From Shinella sp. CPCC 101442 (lineage in GTDB: Bacteria; Pseudomonadota; Alphaproteobacteria; Rhizobiales; Rhizobiaceae): a stretch of DNA of 64,000 nt. The stretch is from NCBI RefSeq assembly GCF_024704725.1, contig NZ_JALIQS010000001.1, positions 868,001 to 932,000 of the forward strand, given 5' to 3'. The notes beneath the pieces are model-generated. The model saw only the letters and a program-made list of their open reading frames with translations. It did not search any database and was not told the origin of the DNA. Of this stretch, positions 52,320 through 60,420 are shown piece by piece (position 1 is the first letter of the stretch; the number at the start of each line of letters is the position of its first letter). The position numbers were made by a program, and so were the translations under genes.

Positions 52320-52670
52320 TCATGCTTGATAGGGGCTCGTCATCCGCAGCCAGCGGACATCCATGTCGCCATCGAGCAGGGTTTGGCGCTTTGCCAGGAA
52401 GTCCTGCACGTAAGGCTGCGAGAGATGTGCCTCGAGATGCGCGGTGCTCTCCCATACCTCATAGAACACAAAGAGGTCCGGATCGGCGCGGTCGCGGTGC
52501 ACATGGTATTGCAACACACCCTCTTCCCTGCGCGTCGGTTCGACCAGAGCGATCAGCGCGGCCTCCAGCGCTTCTGCCTTTCCGGCCTGGGCTCGCGCCT
52601 GCCCGGCGAGCGCATAGGGGCCGGTCTCATCTGTTTCTTGTGCGGGAAGGGTGAAGGCGGGGCTCGACAT
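52320..52670 (-). CDS. Antibiotic biosynthesis monooxygenase (ABM) domain protein
   Basis: A 116-residue small ferredoxin-like protein of the ABM/YgiN class: GQARAQAGKAEALEAALIAL, the conserved REEGVLQYHVHRDRADPDLF, and YEVWESTAHLEAHLSQPYVQ. It works without cofactors on quinols or similar electron-rich aromatics, or as a stress protein. The start at 52670 follows AAAGGAGACGCC. Upstream in-frame ATGs would place translation inside the shared operator and are rejected. It is divergent from an ArsR-type regulator. Confidence 0.85.
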   Translation of the reverse strand: MSSPAFTLPAQETDETGPYALAGQARAQAGKAEALEAALIALVEPTRREEGVLQYHVHRDRADPDLFVFYEVWESTAHLEAHLSQPYVQDFLAKRQTLLDGDMDVRWLRMTSPYQA

Positions 52671-52683
52671 GGCGTCTCCTTTT

Positions 52684-52736
52684 GGTATGGATTGTATCGT
52701 ACCTAGCATTACGAAAGGTACGATACAATCCATACC
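52684..52736. promoter_or_regulatory. Large inverted repeat operator for the ArsR-type regulator
   Basis: Two perfectly complementary 20-base arms (left arm GGTATGGATTGTATCGTACC) flank a 13-base spacer containing TAGCAT. It fills the gap between the two divergent start codons. Each arm contains an internal near-palindrome around GGTACGATAC, so two dimers could bind. It most likely controls both genes. Confidence 0.85.
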
Positions 52737-52749
52737 TTGAGGCATCAGC

Positions 52750-53067
52750 ATGGATCACGAAGGTCATCCCGCAGAGCACGAAATCGTACTCGGTGCCGTC
52801 CTGTCGGCGCTGGCGGATCCATTGCGGCGGCGCGTCGTCACGGAACTGGCACAGGCTCCGGCCGGGACAGCGCGGACCTGTGCGTCCTTCGAATTGCCGG
52901 TCAGCAAGGCCACCCTGACGCACCATTTTCGCGTTCTCCGCGAGTCGGGGCTCATCCGTCAGGTCGACCGGGGCAATAGCCGCGCGGCAACGCTCAGGCG
53001 CGAGGAGATTGACAGACGTCTGCCAGGCCTGCTCGATCTCGTCGCGGCGGAGACGCCGTCGACTTGA
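52750..53067 (+). CDS. ArsR-family transcriptional regulator
   Basis: A 105-residue winged-helix repressor: VLSALADPLRRRVVTELAQA, the recognition region LPVSKATLTHHFRVLRESGL and wing IRQVDRGNSRAATLRREE. No CxC metal site is visible, so it is a non-metal ArsR member that probably senses an organic ligand. Only 79 bases separate its start from that of the divergent ABM monooxygenase, and the 20-base inverted repeat lies between. Confidence 0.9.
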   Translation: MDHEGHPAEHEIVLGAVLSALADPLRRRVVTELAQAPAGTARTCASFELPVSKATLTHHFRVLRESGLIRQVDRGNSRAATLRREEIDRRLPGLLDLVAAETPST

Positions 53068-53152
53068 ATGGGTGTCGAGCAATCGGCGTGTCGCGGAATG
53101 CCATTGGCAAAAAGGCCGTCGATTTCGTATGCAACCTCAAAATACATAAATA

Positions 53153-53161
53153 TTATAGAAT
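53153..53161 (-). promoter_or_regulatory. ATTCTATAA element upstream of the amino-acid ABC unit
   Basis: Minus-strand ATTCTATAA within a very AT-rich stretch (about 53143-53170) before the binding-protein gene. Similar nonamers occur upstream of ssuA and of the FAD protein gene, suggesting a shared regulator site. An additional inverted repeat, CAGCTA-TAGCTG with 7 bases between, sits at 53199-53217. Confidence 0.35.
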
Positions 53162-53227
53162 TAATTATCTACTGTAGCGCGATCCGCCCCGTTAAGGTCA
53201 GCTATCTGACATAGCTGGAGGCTGATC

Positions 53228-54052
53228 ATGTCGAAACCATTCACCAGTGCCATTCTGGCGCTCGGACTTGCCACCCTTGCGACTGCGGCCCAAGCCGGTG
53301 AAGTGCTTGATCGCGTGAAGCAGAAGGGAGAAGTCGTCAACGCCGTCGTCAACGACTATCCGCCCTTCGCCTATATCAACGACAACAACGAGCTCGACGG
53401 CTTCGACATCGACGTGGCCAAGGCGTTCGCCGAAAAGCTGGGCGTAAAGCTGAAGCTCGAAACGCCCGGCTGGGAAACGATTATCAGCGGCCGATGGGCT
53501 GGCCGCTGGGACGTCGCGATCACCTCGTCCACCCCGACCGAGGAACGCGCGAAGGTCGTCAACTTCCCGGTGAACTACTACAGCGTCCCCGCGGTCCTCG
53601 TCGTGAACAAGGACGAGCAGACGATCAGGTCTGCCGCCGACCTGACCGGCAAGAAGGTCGGCGTCGGCACTGGCTCGTCCTACGAGGCCTATGTCAACAA
53701 GAGCTTCACGATCCCGGGACAGGCGGCGATTTCCTTCCCGTTCGGTGCCGTGCAGTCGGTGCCGAATGACGAGACGGTCAACTTCCAGAACCTTGCGCTC
53801 GGAGCAGGCGTGCGCCTTGACGCCATTGTCGCCTCGCTCGGCACGGCGCAGGGGCAGATCGATGCGACGGGCAAGCTGAAGCTCGCAGGCGAGCCGCTCT
53901 TTGCCGAGCCCAACGCCGTCGTCACCGACAAGGGCGATCCGGAATGGGATGCCGAGGTGAAGCGGGTGATCACCGAACTCAAGGATGACGGTACGCTCGA
54001 AAAGATTTCGCAGAAGTGGTTCAAGGTCGATATCACCCGATATGCATTCTGA
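53228..54052 (+). CDS. Polar amino acid ABC substrate-binding protein
   Basis: A 274-residue periplasmic protein with signal peptide MSKPFTSAILALGLATLATA (cleavage about AQA-GEV). The mature protein follows the SBP_bac_3 pattern: NDYPPFAYINDNNELDGFDI, ITSSTPTEERAKVVNFPVNY and GKKVGVGTGSSYEAYV. GGAGG precedes the ATG. Followed by one permease gene, then a homocysteine S-methyltransferase gene, so a sulfur-containing amino acid such as methionine, S-methylmethionine or cystine is a plausible ligand (inference). Confidence 0.9.
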   Translation: MSKPFTSAILALGLATLATAAQAGEVLDRVKQKGEVVNAVVNDYPPFAYINDNNELDGFDIDVAKAFAEKLGVKLKLETPGWETIISGRWAGRWDVAITSSTPTEERAKVVNFPVNYYSVPAVLVVNKDEQTIRSAADLTGKKVGVGTGSSYEAYVNKSFTIPGQAAISFPFGAVQSVPNDETVNFQNLALGAGVRLDAIVASLGTAQGQIDATGKLKLAGEPLFAEPNAVVTDKGDPEWDAEVKRVITELKDDGTLEKISQKWFKVDITRYAF

Positions 54053-54902
54053 CGTCGGTCTTCCCGCCTTGCGGACATCAACCGGTGCCCGGCCACGGTT
54101 CTCCGTGACCGGGCCCGCCGGCTTTCGGCTGCGCGTTCAGCTGACGTGGCTGGCCTTGTCGATGCTGCTTTTCTGGCTCTTCTACAATCTCGGGCTGGAT
54201 TTCGGCCTGATCGGGCAGAAACTGCCTTTCATGCTGGGCCTGCGCCTCTCGCCCGACGGCTTCATCCAGGGCGTTGCGCTTACCTTGCTGATCACGGTCG
54301 CTTCCATGGCCATCTCGCTTGTGGTGGCGATCCTGACGGCGCTCGGCCGCCTGTCCTCCAATGCGCTGGCCTTCGGCGTCGCCACCTTCTACGCGTCCTT
54401 CTTCCGGGGCACACCGCTGCTGGTGCAGGTGTTGATCATCTATCTCGCGCTGCCGCAATTCGGCGTGGTGCTGTCGGGGCTTGCCTCCGGCATTGTCGCG
54501 CTCTCGCTGAACTACGGCGCCTATCTCGCCGAGACGATCCGTGCCGGCATTCTGTCCGTACCACGCGGACAGGGGGAGGCGGCGGTGGCGCTTGGGCTCG
54601 GGCGCGGCGTCATCGCCTTGAAGATCATCGCGCCGCAGGCGATGCGCATCATCATTCCCCCGGCCGGCGGCCACTTCATCTCGATGCTGAAGGATTCCTC
54701 CCTCGTGTCGATCATGGGGCTCTGGGAACTGAATTTTCTGGCGCAGTCCTACGGCCGCGCCACCTATCACTACATGGAAATGCTGCTCACGGCGGCAGCG
54801 ATCTACTGGTTTCTGTCGATCGGCCTCGAGCTGGTGCAGAACCGCCTGGAACGGCATTTCGGTCGCGCATTCGCCGGCGATCGGCAAGGAGGAACAAGAT
54901 GA
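54042..54902 (+). CDS. Polar amino acid ABC transporter permease
   Basis: A 286-residue HisM-type permease with a hydrophobic helix near 40-60, a conserved FRGTPLLVQVLIIYLALPQ segment, the EAA loop GQGEAAVALGLGRGVIALKI and APQAMRIIIPPAGGHFI. Its start overlaps the binding-protein gene by 11 bases. It is followed within 4 bases by the methyltransferase gene. No ATPase gene accompanies this pair. Confidence 0.9.
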   Translation: MHSDVGLPALRTSTGARPRFSVTGPAGFRLRVQLTWLALSMLLFWLFYNLGLDFGLIGQKLPFMLGLRLSPDGFIQGVALTLLITVASMAISLVVAILTALGRLSSNALAFGVATFYASFFRGTPLLVQVLIIYLALPQFGVVLSGLASGIVALSLNYGAYLAETIRAGILSVPRGQGEAAVALGLGRGVIALKIIAPQAMRIIIPPAGGHFISMLKDSSLVSIMGLWELNFLAQSYGRATYHYMEMLLTAAAIYWFLSIGLELVQNRLERHFGRAFAGDRQGGTR

Positions 54903-55822
54903 CCACGAACCAACCGTCCTTCACCATTCTCGATGGCGGCATGGGACGCCTCCTCGAGCGGCTCGGCGCACCCTTCCGCCTGCCGGAATGGTCGGCGCTC
55001 TCACTGATCGAGGCGCCGGATTACGTTACGCGGGCGCATCAGGCCTATGTCGATAGCGGCGCTGACATCATCACGACCAATTCCTACGGCCTCGTGCCGC
55101 ATATGCTGGGCGAAGAGCGTTTTGCCGCGGCGGGGCGGGCGCTTGCCGACCGTGCGGGCCGTCTAGCGCGCGCCGTTGCGGATGGCGCCGGCCGGCGGGT
55201 TCTGGTTGCCGGATCGCTCCCGCCGCCGTTCGAGAGCTACCGGCCGGAGCGCTTCCACGCCGACGGTGCGCCGCGCATCGTCGAAAGTCTCGTTGGCGGG
55301 TTGTGGCCCCATGTCGATCTGTGGCTGATCGAGACCCAGAGTTCGACCGTCGAGGCTCTGACTGCACTGTCGGCGGTGATCGGCGACGGCAAGCCGGCCT
55401 ATGTTTCCTATACGCTGAAAGACGAGGACGGGCGCACGGGACCGGCGGAGCTGCGTTCGGGCGAACCGGTCGAGGAGGCCGTGCGCAAAACGCTCGCCGC
55501 GGGCGCAAGCGGGATCTTCTTCAATTGCAGCCAGCCGGAAGTGATGGGCGCGGCCGTGCGTGCCGCGCGCCGGGCGGCGGATGAAACGGGTGCCTCCGCC
55601 GCCATCGGCGTCTATGCCAATGCCTTCGCGCCGGAGCCGCCCTCCGATACGCCCTATGCCGGCATTTCCGACATTCGCGCCGATCTCGACCCGGAAAACT
55701 ACCTGAAATGGATCGAGCGCTGGCTTCGCGATGGCGCGTCCGTCGTTGGCGGCTGCTGCGGCATCGGGCCGGAACATATCGATGCGATCCGCACATTCCG
55801 GAAGGTACGGGAAGCGGCTTGA
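54899..55822 (+). CDS. Homocysteine S-methyltransferase family protein
   Basis: A 307-residue barrel enzyme with the zinc cysteines of the family: FFNCSQPEVMG near residue 210 and VVGGCCGIGPEHIDAI near 285. The N-terminus has FTILDGGMGRLLERLG and GADIITTNSYG. It transfers a methyl group from S-methylmethionine or a related donor to homocysteine (or an analogue). Its start overlaps the permease stop (ATGA). The coupling to an amino-acid importer suggests salvage of methylated sulfur amino acids. Confidence 0.9.
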   Translation: MTTNQPSFTILDGGMGRLLERLGAPFRLPEWSALSLIEAPDYVTRAHQAYVDSGADIITTNSYGLVPHMLGEERFAAAGRALADRAGRLARAVADGAGRRVLVAGSLPPPFESYRPERFHADGAPRIVESLVGGLWPHVDLWLIETQSSTVEALTALSAVIGDGKPAYVSYTLKDEDGRTGPAELRSGEPVEEAVRKTLAAGASGIFFNCSQPEVMGAAVRAARRAADETGASAAIGVYANAFAPEPPSDTPYAGISDIRADLDPENYLKWIERWLRDGASVVGGCCGIGPEHIDAIRTFRKVREAA

Positions 55823-55923
55823 ATGTTTCGGCGGTGGCCGGACGAGGTGCAGGCGGCGAGAATAGGAGAAAAAACTACGCGGCCCGGTGAAAGTTGGAAT
55901 GGGCGTCCTCGCCGATGGTTAAA

Positions 55924-55953
55924 TTCTATAGATTATGTAGTCTTTAGAGAATA
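55924..55953. promoter_or_regulatory. Near-palindromic element upstream of ssuA
   Basis: ATTCTATAGA, ten bases, TTTAGAGAAT: arms match at 8 of 10 positions as an inverted repeat, 17 bases before the ssuA start. It resembles a LysR-type (CysB/Cbl-like) site. Related nonamers lie before the amino-acid ABC unit and the FAD protein gene. Confidence 0.45.
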
Positions 55954-55970
55954 TCTCGAAGGGGAACGCC

Positions 55971-56924
55971 ATGACAATGACACGCCGCATTTTCTCCGCC
56001 GCTCTTGCCGCCTCGATCGCGCTGCCGCTTCTGGGTGGCGGTGTCGCCTGGGCTTCCGACAAGGTCGTCCGTATCGGCTACCAGAAATACGGCACGCTCG
56101 TGCTGCTCAAGGGCAAAGGATTGCTCGAAGAGAAGCTGGAGAAGATCGGTTACACCGTGACGTGGACCGAGTTTCCGGCGGGTCCGCAGCTGCTCGAAGC
56201 ACTCAATGTCGGCGCCGTCGATTTCGGCACGACGGGCGAGACGCCGCCGATCTTCGCACAGGCTGCCGGTGCGCCGCTGATCTACATCGCGCATGAGCCG
56301 CCGGCGGCGCGCGGCGAGGCGATCCTCGTGCCCAAGGATAGCCCGATCAAGACCGTTGCCGACCTCAAGGGCAAGACCGTCGCGCTCAACAAGGGCTCGA
56401 ACGTGCATTTCCTGCTGGTGAAGGCGCTGGAGGAAGCCGGCCTCAAATATACCGACATCAAGACGACCTTCCTCCCGCCGGCCGACGGCCGCGCCGCCTT
56501 CGAACAGGGCGCCGTCGATGCCTGGGTCATCTGGGATCCCTTCCAGGCGGCCGCGGAAGTCGCGATCGAGGCGCGCGAGCTGCGGAACGGCGAGGGCATC
56601 GTTCCGAACCATCAGTTCTATCTCGGCGCCAAGCCCTTCGTGGAAGCCAATTCCGAAGCGGTGGATGTCGTGATCGAAGCCGTTGCGGAAATCGACGAAT
56701 GGGCAAAGGCCAACACCGCGGCCGCGGCTGCCGAGCTTGCACCTTCCGTCGGCATTCCGGCTGATGTGTTGACCGTTGCGCTGGAGCGGCAGTCCTATGG
56801 CGTGAAAGCCATCGATGACAGCGTGGTCAAGCAACAGCAGGCCATTGCCGATACCTTCTTCGACCTCGGCCTGATCCCCGAAAAGATCTCGATTGCGGAC
56901 GTCGTACGCAAGGGCGGTGCCTGA
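55971..56924 (+). CDS. ssuA: Aliphatic sulfonate ABC substrate-binding protein
   Basis: A 317-residue periplasmic protein. Signal peptide ends near WAS-DKV; the mature protein has IGYQKYGTLVLLKGKG, TEFPAGPQLLEALNVGAVDFG, TGETPPIFAQAAGA, VALNKGSNVHFLLVKALEEA and VIWDPFQAAAE. The stretches match the well-known SsuA pattern very closely. RBS AGGGGAACGCC precedes the ATG. First gene of ssuACB; the monooxygenase gene ssuD is absent here. Confidence 0.95.
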   Translation: MTMTRRIFSAALAASIALPLLGGGVAWASDKVVRIGYQKYGTLVLLKGKGLLEEKLEKIGYTVTWTEFPAGPQLLEALNVGAVDFGTTGETPPIFAQAAGAPLIYIAHEPPAARGEAILVPKDSPIKTVADLKGKTVALNKGSNVHFLLVKALEEAGLKYTDIKTTFLPPADGRAAFEQGAVDAWVIWDPFQAAAEVAIEARELRNGEGIVPNHQFYLGAKPFVEANSEAVDVVIEAVAEIDEWAKANTAAAAAELAPSVGIPADVLTVALERQSYGVKAIDDSVVKQQQAIADTFFDLGLIPEKISIADVVRKGGA

Positions 56925-57763
56925 TGGCGGAAACGTCGGTGGCCGGCGGCTACGCTGCCGGTGAAAGCCGCAAACTCAACCTGAAGGGCCTGGGGAGCGC
57001 GCTCGCCCCCTGGACTCTTCCCATCGCGCTCCTCCTCCTCTGGGAAATCGCGTCGCAGACCGGCCTCGTCAACGCCCGTCTCATGCCGGCGCCGACGAAG
57101 ATCGCCGCAACCTTCTGGCGGTTGCTGCTGGATGGATCGCTGTTCTTTCACACGCTCGCCTCCACGCAGCGCGCCGTGATCGGGCTCGTCATCGGCGGCG
57201 GGCTCGGTTTTGTCGCGGGCGTTCTCACGGGGCTCTGGAAGCCGGCGGAAACACTGCTCGACAGCACCTTGCAGATGGTGCGCAACATTCCACATCTGGC
57301 ATTGATTCCGCTCGTCATTCTCTGGTTTGGAATCGACGAGACGGCCAAGATCTTCCTTGTTTCCATCGGCGTCTTCTTCCCGATCTACATCAACACCTTC
57401 TACGGCGTTCGTACCATCGATCCGCAGCTCGTCGAGATGGCGTCGGTCTACGGGCTCGACCGCAAGGCGCTGGTCCAGCGCATCATCCTGCCCGGCGCAC
57501 TGCCGTCTATCCTCGTCGGCCTGCGCTATGCGCTCGGCTTCATGTGGCTCACGCTCATCGTCGCCGAAACGATCTCGGCCACCAGCGGCATCGGCTACAT
57601 GACGATGAACGCGCGTGAATTCCTGCAGACCGATGTCGTGCTTCTCGGCATCATCGTCTATGCGCTTCTCGGCAAGCTTGCCGACGTGGCGACCCGGGCG
57701 ATCGAAAAGCGCGTGCTCGTCTGGCATCCCGCCTATCAGGTGAAGCCGGGGAGCATAAAATGA
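56924..57763 (+). CDS. ssuC: Aliphatic sulfonate ABC permease
   Basis: A 279-residue inner-membrane permease of the nitrate/sulfonate class with about six helices. Conserved segments: WEIASQTGLVNARLMPAPTK, HTLASTQRAVIGLVIGGGLG, the ATPase-docking loop VEMASVYGLDRKALVQRI and the SATSGIGYMTMNAREF-like TISATSGIGYMTMN block. It overlaps ssuA by one base and ssuB by 4 bases. Confidence 0.93.
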   Translation: MAETSVAGGYAAGESRKLNLKGLGSALAPWTLPIALLLLWEIASQTGLVNARLMPAPTKIAATFWRLLLDGSLFFHTLASTQRAVIGLVIGGGLGFVAGVLTGLWKPAETLLDSTLQMVRNIPHLALIPLVILWFGIDETAKIFLVSIGVFFPIYINTFYGVRTIDPQLVEMASVYGLDRKALVQRIILPGALPSILVGLRYALGFMWLTLIVAETISATSGIGYMTMNAREFLQTDVVLLGIIVYALLGKLADVATRAIEKRVLVWHPAYQVKPGSIK

Positions 57764-58503
57764 GTGCTGCCGACTTCTATGTGCCGGAAAGCGCCGGTGG
57801 CCTGCCGATCAGCCTTTCGCGGGTCGAAAAATCCTTTGGCGCGCTCAATGTGCTCGGCAACTTCAACCTCGACATCCCGGCGGGCCAGTTCCTGGCCGTC
57901 GTCGGCCGGTCGGGTGGGGGAAAGTCGACCCTGATGCGCCTTGTCGCCGGGCTCGATGCGGCCGACAGCGGCCGCGTCGGGATTGGAGGGCGCCAAGTCG
58001 AGCGCCTACATCCTTCCGTGCGCCTGCTTTTTCAGGAGGCACGGCTGGTGCCGTGGCAGCGGGTCATCGAAAATGTCGGCATTGCCCGCGGCCCGAACTG
58101 GCAGGAGACGGCGCGCCGAACACTGGCCGATGTCGGACTGGAGGGGCGTGAGAACGATTGGCCGAGCGTCCTGTCCGGCGGCCAGCGCCAGCGCGTTGCC
58201 CTGGCGCGGGCTCTGGTCAGCGAGCCGCAGATCCTGTTGCTCGACGAACCCTTCGGCGCGCTGGATGCGCTCACCCGTATCGAAATGCACCGGCTGCTCG
58301 AACGCATCTGGGCCGCGCGCGGCTTCACCACGGTGCTGATCACGCACGATGTTGCGGAAGCTGTCGCGCTGGCGGATCGCGTCGTTGTGTTGCGGGAAGG
58401 GGCTATCGCGCTGGACATAGAGATCGATCTGGACCGTCCGCGCCAGGAGCTTGCCGATCCGCGCGCCGTCGACCTCCAGCGCCGCATATTGGACGCGGTG
58501 TAG
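57760..58503 (+). CDS. ssuB: Aliphatic sulfonate ABC ATP-binding protein
   Basis: A 247-residue ATPase: Walker A VVGRSGGGKSTLMRLVAG (about 47-64), Q-loop in LLFQEARLVPWQRVIENVG, signature [15 protein letters not shown], Walker B ILLLDEPFGALDALTR, and H-loop ITHDVAEAVALADR. The EARLVPWQ segment is characteristic of SsuB. It completes the importer and ends 42 bases before a TIGR01244-type gene. Confidence 0.94.
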   Translation: MSAADFYVPESAGGLPISLSRVEKSFGALNVLGNFNLDIPAGQFLAVVGRSGGGKSTLMRLVAGLDAADSGRVGIGGRQVERLHPSVRLLFQEARLVPWQRVIENVGIARGPNWQETARRTLADVGLEGRENDWPSVLSGGQRQRVALARALVSEPQILLLDEPFGALDALTRIEMHRLLERIWAARGFTTVLITHDVAEAVALADRVVVLREGAIALDIEIDLDRPRQELADPRAVDLQRRILDAV

Positions 58504-58545
58504 CGAGCCGCGATCCTCTTCCAGTCCCGAATGAAGGAAAGACCC

Positions 58546-58881
58546 ATGGATATTCGCAAGATCAACGATGATTACTCCGTCTCACCGCAGATCGATGCGG
58601 AAGACGTCGATATCGTCAGCCTGCACGGCTTCCGGTCGATCGTGTGCCACCGCCCGGACCACGAACAACCCGAACAGCCTGAATTTGCCGCCATTGCCGC
58701 CCGCGCCCGCGAACTCGGCATCGAAGTCCGGCATATTCCCGTGGCGCCGTCCGGACCGACGGTCGAGGCGGTAAGCAGCATGGCGGAGGCGCTCGCCGAA
58801 TTGCCCGGCCCGGTTCTCGGCTATTGCCGGTCGGGTGCCCGCTCGACGAAGATTTTTGAACAGGCACTGCTGCCGCTCTGA
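58546..58881 (+). CDS. TIGR01244/DUF442-family sulfur transferase-like phosphatase-fold protein
   Basis: A 111-residue protein of the beta-lactamase-hydrolase-like/DUF442 family with a Cys-loop YCRSGARSTKIFEQA, which is the CxxGxRS phosphatase/rhodanese-like signature. The start at 58546 follows AAGGAAAGACCC; an in-frame ATG five codons earlier is less likely. Family members are linked with sulfide and persulfide metabolism (for example Blh-type fusions). Its place directly after ssuACB fits handling of released sulfite or sulfide, as inference. Confidence 0.85.
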   Translation: MDIRKINDDYSVSPQIDAEDVDIVSLHGFRSIVCHRPDHEQPEQPEFAAIAARARELGIEVRHIPVAPSGPTVEAVSSMAEALAELPGPVLGYCRSGARSTKIFEQALLPL

Positions 58882-58929
58882 GATTCCGGCTGGGATCGTA
58901 CTCGGAGGGGGCTTGATTTCGCGGGCAAT

Positions 58930-58938
58930 ATTCTATTG
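58930..58938 (+). promoter_or_regulatory. ATTCTATTG element upstream of the FAD protein gene
   Basis: ATTCTATTG in an AT-rich stretch about 90 bases before the next gene, matching at 7 of 9 bases or more the elements seen before the amino-acid ABC unit and ssuA. A shared regulatory site is possible. Confidence 0.3.
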
Positions 58939-59024
58939 TTTTAGTCGATAATACCGTGTCACCACTCGTCGGACAGGACGAGTTCTGGAAGCCGCCGCAC
59001 CCTGTGCAGGAAAGGAGCCTATCG

Positions 59025-60392
59025 ATGACGCTTGTACCCGCCCATTTCCTCCCGCAATCGCAGGACGCCGGTTCTCTTGCCCGGATCGCCATCGTCGGCC
59101 GCGGCTTTACCGGTCTGATGACGGCGATTGCGCTGCTGAAGACTTTTCATCGTCCTTTCCATCTCGTGATGTTCGACCCGTTCCCGAAAATCGATGGCGG
59201 AGAGAGCATCGGCCGCCCGGCTTCGGCGCTGCTCAACAGCCGTGTTCGCGACCTCTCGGTCGATCCGGCGGCACGGGACGATTTCCGGCACTGGCTGGAG
59301 ACCAATGACGACTGGCGTGATCGCGGCGATCCATTGTCCGGCAATGTCGACCACGCCTTCGTGCCGGGAGAGGTGTTCAGCGCCTACGCCTATCAGCGTT
59401 TCTCCGAAGCCTTGCGCACGCGCGCCGATGTCATGGTCCAGGTGCGCGCGGAGAGCGTGGCGACGATCGGCCGGCATCCTCAGGGCGGCCTCTCGGTGAC
59501 ATCAGGCGATGGGGAGCAGGCGCGCTTCGACACCGTGTTTCTGGCGACGGGCTATGGCCTGCGCGAAGGCGCCGAGGGCAAAGCCGGTCTTACCGCTGCG
59601 AAAGAGGTGCAGGTGATCGGCGGTGGCGTCCATGCCGTCGATCGCGCCTTGCGCCTGCTGGCGGCGGGAGAAGCGTCCCATGTGACGCTGATTTCCGCGT
59701 CCGGCTTCCTGCCGCAGCCGCATGCGTCATCGGCCGTCGGCACCGTTTCCTCCGATCGTCCGTTCCCCAACACGCTTCGCGGCGCTTTCCGCCATCTGCG
59801 CGAGGCGGCGAACCGCGCAGCGCTGGAAGGCACGGGCTGGCAGGGGATCATGAACGATTTTCGCCTGCACGCGCGCGAACTCTGGCAGGGCCTGACGCCG
59901 GAGGAGCGCCGTCGCTTCAAGCGCCACGTCAAACCGATCTACGACAGCCACCGCAACCGTCTTCCGCTTGGCCACTACGATCGCCTGCGCCAGGCGATCG
60001 CCAGCGGCGCGATCACCGTGCGAAAGGGCAGGGTCGAGCGTATCGCGACGAACGGCGTGCTGCTTTCAGGCGCGGCGGGATTGCAGGTGTTGCCGGCGGA
60101 CCGGACGATCGATTGTCGCGTGCGCCCGACCGATCTCGATTCCCCGCTGTTCCGCTCGCTTCTCTCCGCGCAGCTCGTAAGACGCGACGAACTCGACCTC
60201 GGCATCACCGTCGACCGCGATGGCCGGGCGCTCGTAGGGGCAGGGGTCTTCGAAGGCCTTTTTGCGATGGGGCCGCTCGGCCTCGGGAGCCTGCCCGATA
60301 TCGATCTCGTGCCACAGATCGTCGCCCAGGCCCATGCGGCGGCCACAGCGCTTGAGACATGGTTGGCAGCGGCGCAACCTCGCACACATTAG
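59025..60392 (+). CDS. FAD/NAD(P)-binding protein (NAD_binding_9 type)
   Basis: A 455-residue flavoprotein: dinucleotide motif IAIVGRGFTGLMTAIALLKT near 22-41, second nucleotide-binding part VQVIGGGVHAVDRALRLLAAG in the middle, and the C-terminal FAD-contact block LFAMGPLGLGSLPDIDLV. RBS AAAGGAG precedes the ATG at 59025. Proteins of this class act in sulfur compound or siderophore-linked redox chemistry, but no specific substrate can be assigned. It follows the TIGR01244 gene and shares an AT-rich element with the other sulfur units. Confidence 0.8.
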   Translation: MTLVPAHFLPQSQDAGSLARIAIVGRGFTGLMTAIALLKTFHRPFHLVMFDPFPKIDGGESIGRPASALLNSRVRDLSVDPAARDDFRHWLETNDDWRDRGDPLSGNVDHAFVPGEVFSAYAYQRFSEALRTRADVMVQVRAESVATIGRHPQGGLSVTSGDGEQARFDTVFLATGYGLREGAEGKAGLTAAKEVQVIGGGVHAVDRALRLLAAGEASHVTLISASGFLPQPHASSAVGTVSSDRPFPNTLRGAFRHLREAANRAALEGTGWQGIMNDFRLHARELWQGLTPEERRRFKRHVKPIYDSHRNRLPLGHYDRLRQAIASGAITVRKGRVERIATNGVLLSGAAGLQVLPADRTIDCRVRPTDLDSPLFRSLLSAQLVRRDELDLGITVDRDGRALVGAGVFEGLFAMGPLGLGSLPDIDLVPQIVAQAHAAATALETWLAAAQPRTH

Positions 60393-60420
60393 GAAATCGG
60401 CCTCGCTGCGGCGGGCAGGT

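Noticed and set aside
53068-53227. SAM-type riboswitch upstream of the amino-acid ABC unit
   Set aside because: The sulfur context invited the idea, but I could not fit the conserved core of SAM-I or SAM-II; only an AT-rich region and a short inverted repeat are visible.
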